From Solirubrobacterales bacterium (lineage in GTDB: Bacteria; Actinomycetota; Thermoleophilia; Solirubrobacterales; Solirubrobacteraceae), in NCBI GenBank assembly GCA_015655225.1, contig JAATFK010000067.1, positions 1-5,661 of the forward strand: a DNA stretch of 5,661 bases. Reading direction: 5' to 3'. Position numbers and translations under genes: made by a program. Positions 5,526 through 5,661 of this stretch are shown one piece after another. Each line of letters opens with the position of its first letter. Within the stretch, counting starts at the first letter, position 1. The notes beneath the pieces are model-generated. The model was not told the DNA's origin. It saw nothing but the letters and a program-made list of their open reading frames with translations, and searched no databases.

Positions 5526-5661
5526 CGAGACCCACGCGCCGGCGGCGCCGGCCGCCGACCCGGTGCCGGCCCCGCCGGCCGCGCCCGCGCCGGCCCCGGC
5601 CGCCGGCCCCGGGGTCGCGCCCGCCCCCAGCGGCGCCCCCGGCCCCTCCACCCGCCGGCGC
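5503..5661 (+). CDS. Probable N-terminus of an Ala/Pro-rich protein, cut by the right window edge
   Basis: An ATG at 5503 opens 53 codons that run off the window. The product starts MSLLTSPSETHAPAAP, continues as an Ala/Pro-rich low-complexity stretch and ends in STRRR. Every codon from GAG (5527) to the edge ends in G or C, as in the genes around it. GGAG (5489-5492) lies 10 bases upstream as a possible ribosome binding site. The 23-base overlap with yceI would suggest translational coupling and co-transcription under the same TetR. A disordered Ala/Pro leader followed by Arg residues is common before the first membrane helix of actinobacterial transporters such as the MFS, but no membrane segment is in view, so the function is unknown. 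The alternative is a GC-rich intergenic stretch with no gene. Confidence 0.5.
   Translation, partial: MSLLTSPSETHAPAAPAADPVPAPPAAPAPAPAAGPGVAPAPSGAPGPSTRRR

Noticed and set aside
4905..5651. 248-codon leftward open frame antisense to yceI, beginning with a Gly/Ala-rich segment
   Set aside because: Mostly the mirror of yceI, crossing its promoter; the Gly/Ala part mirrors the Ala/Pro-rich rightward frame, which has a better start and context.
5526..5661. GC-rich run of GCCGGCC repeats as a terminator hairpin or tandem repeat
   Set aside because: No regular period and no T-tract; the pattern is explained by Ala and Pro codons in one frame.
1..5661. tRNA, rRNA, CRISPR, insertion sequence or phage attachment site
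   Set aside because: No cloverleaf, regular repeat-spacer pattern, transposase motif or terminal inverted repeat was seen on either strand.

Overview
The window is very GC-rich bacterial DNA. Nearly every codon in the real genes ends in G or C, intergenic gaps are short, and two genes seem to lack a ribosome binding site and start right after a -10 box. This fits a high-GC actinobacterium. The mix of genes (GH31 glycosidase, secreted HAD phosphatase, Tat phosphoesterase, TetR/YceI pair) would suit the Solirubrobacterales/Thermoleophilia, but that lineage is inference from style and not shown by any marker gene.

Layout from left to right. (1) Positions 1-1827, plus strand: the C-terminal three quarters or more of a GH31 alpha-glycosidase, with both catalytic aspartates visible. 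(2) 1840-2610, minus strand: a secreted HAD-family (class III) acid phosphatase, convergent with the glycosidase. (3) 2611-2741: a 131-base divergent intergenic region with short inverted repeats. (4) 2742-4223, plus strand: a Tat-exported phosphoesterase of the phospholipase C / AcpA family. (5) 4230-4850, minus strand: a TetR-family repressor, convergent with the phosphoesterase. (6) 4851-4946: a compact divergent control region with two near-identical 17-base palindromes that look like TetR operators. (7) 4947-5525, plus strand: a cytoplasmic YceI-family lipid-binding-like protein with a strong ribosome binding site. (8) From 5503 off the right edge: the probable start of an Ala/Pro-rich protein overlapping the end of yceI.

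Two functional blocks stand out. The first is a divergent pair of exported enzymes that hydrolyse phosphate esters (HAD acid phosphatase and Tat phosphoesterase), which suggests extracellular phosphate or phospholipid scavenging. The second is an autoregulated TetR-yceI unit, possibly continuing into the next gene. One palindrome lies in the shared -35 region of both divergent promoters and the other lies between the yceI promoter and its ribosome binding site. I see no RNA gene, mobile element, CRISPR array or evidently new multi-gene system. The most informative non-coding signal is the double operator.
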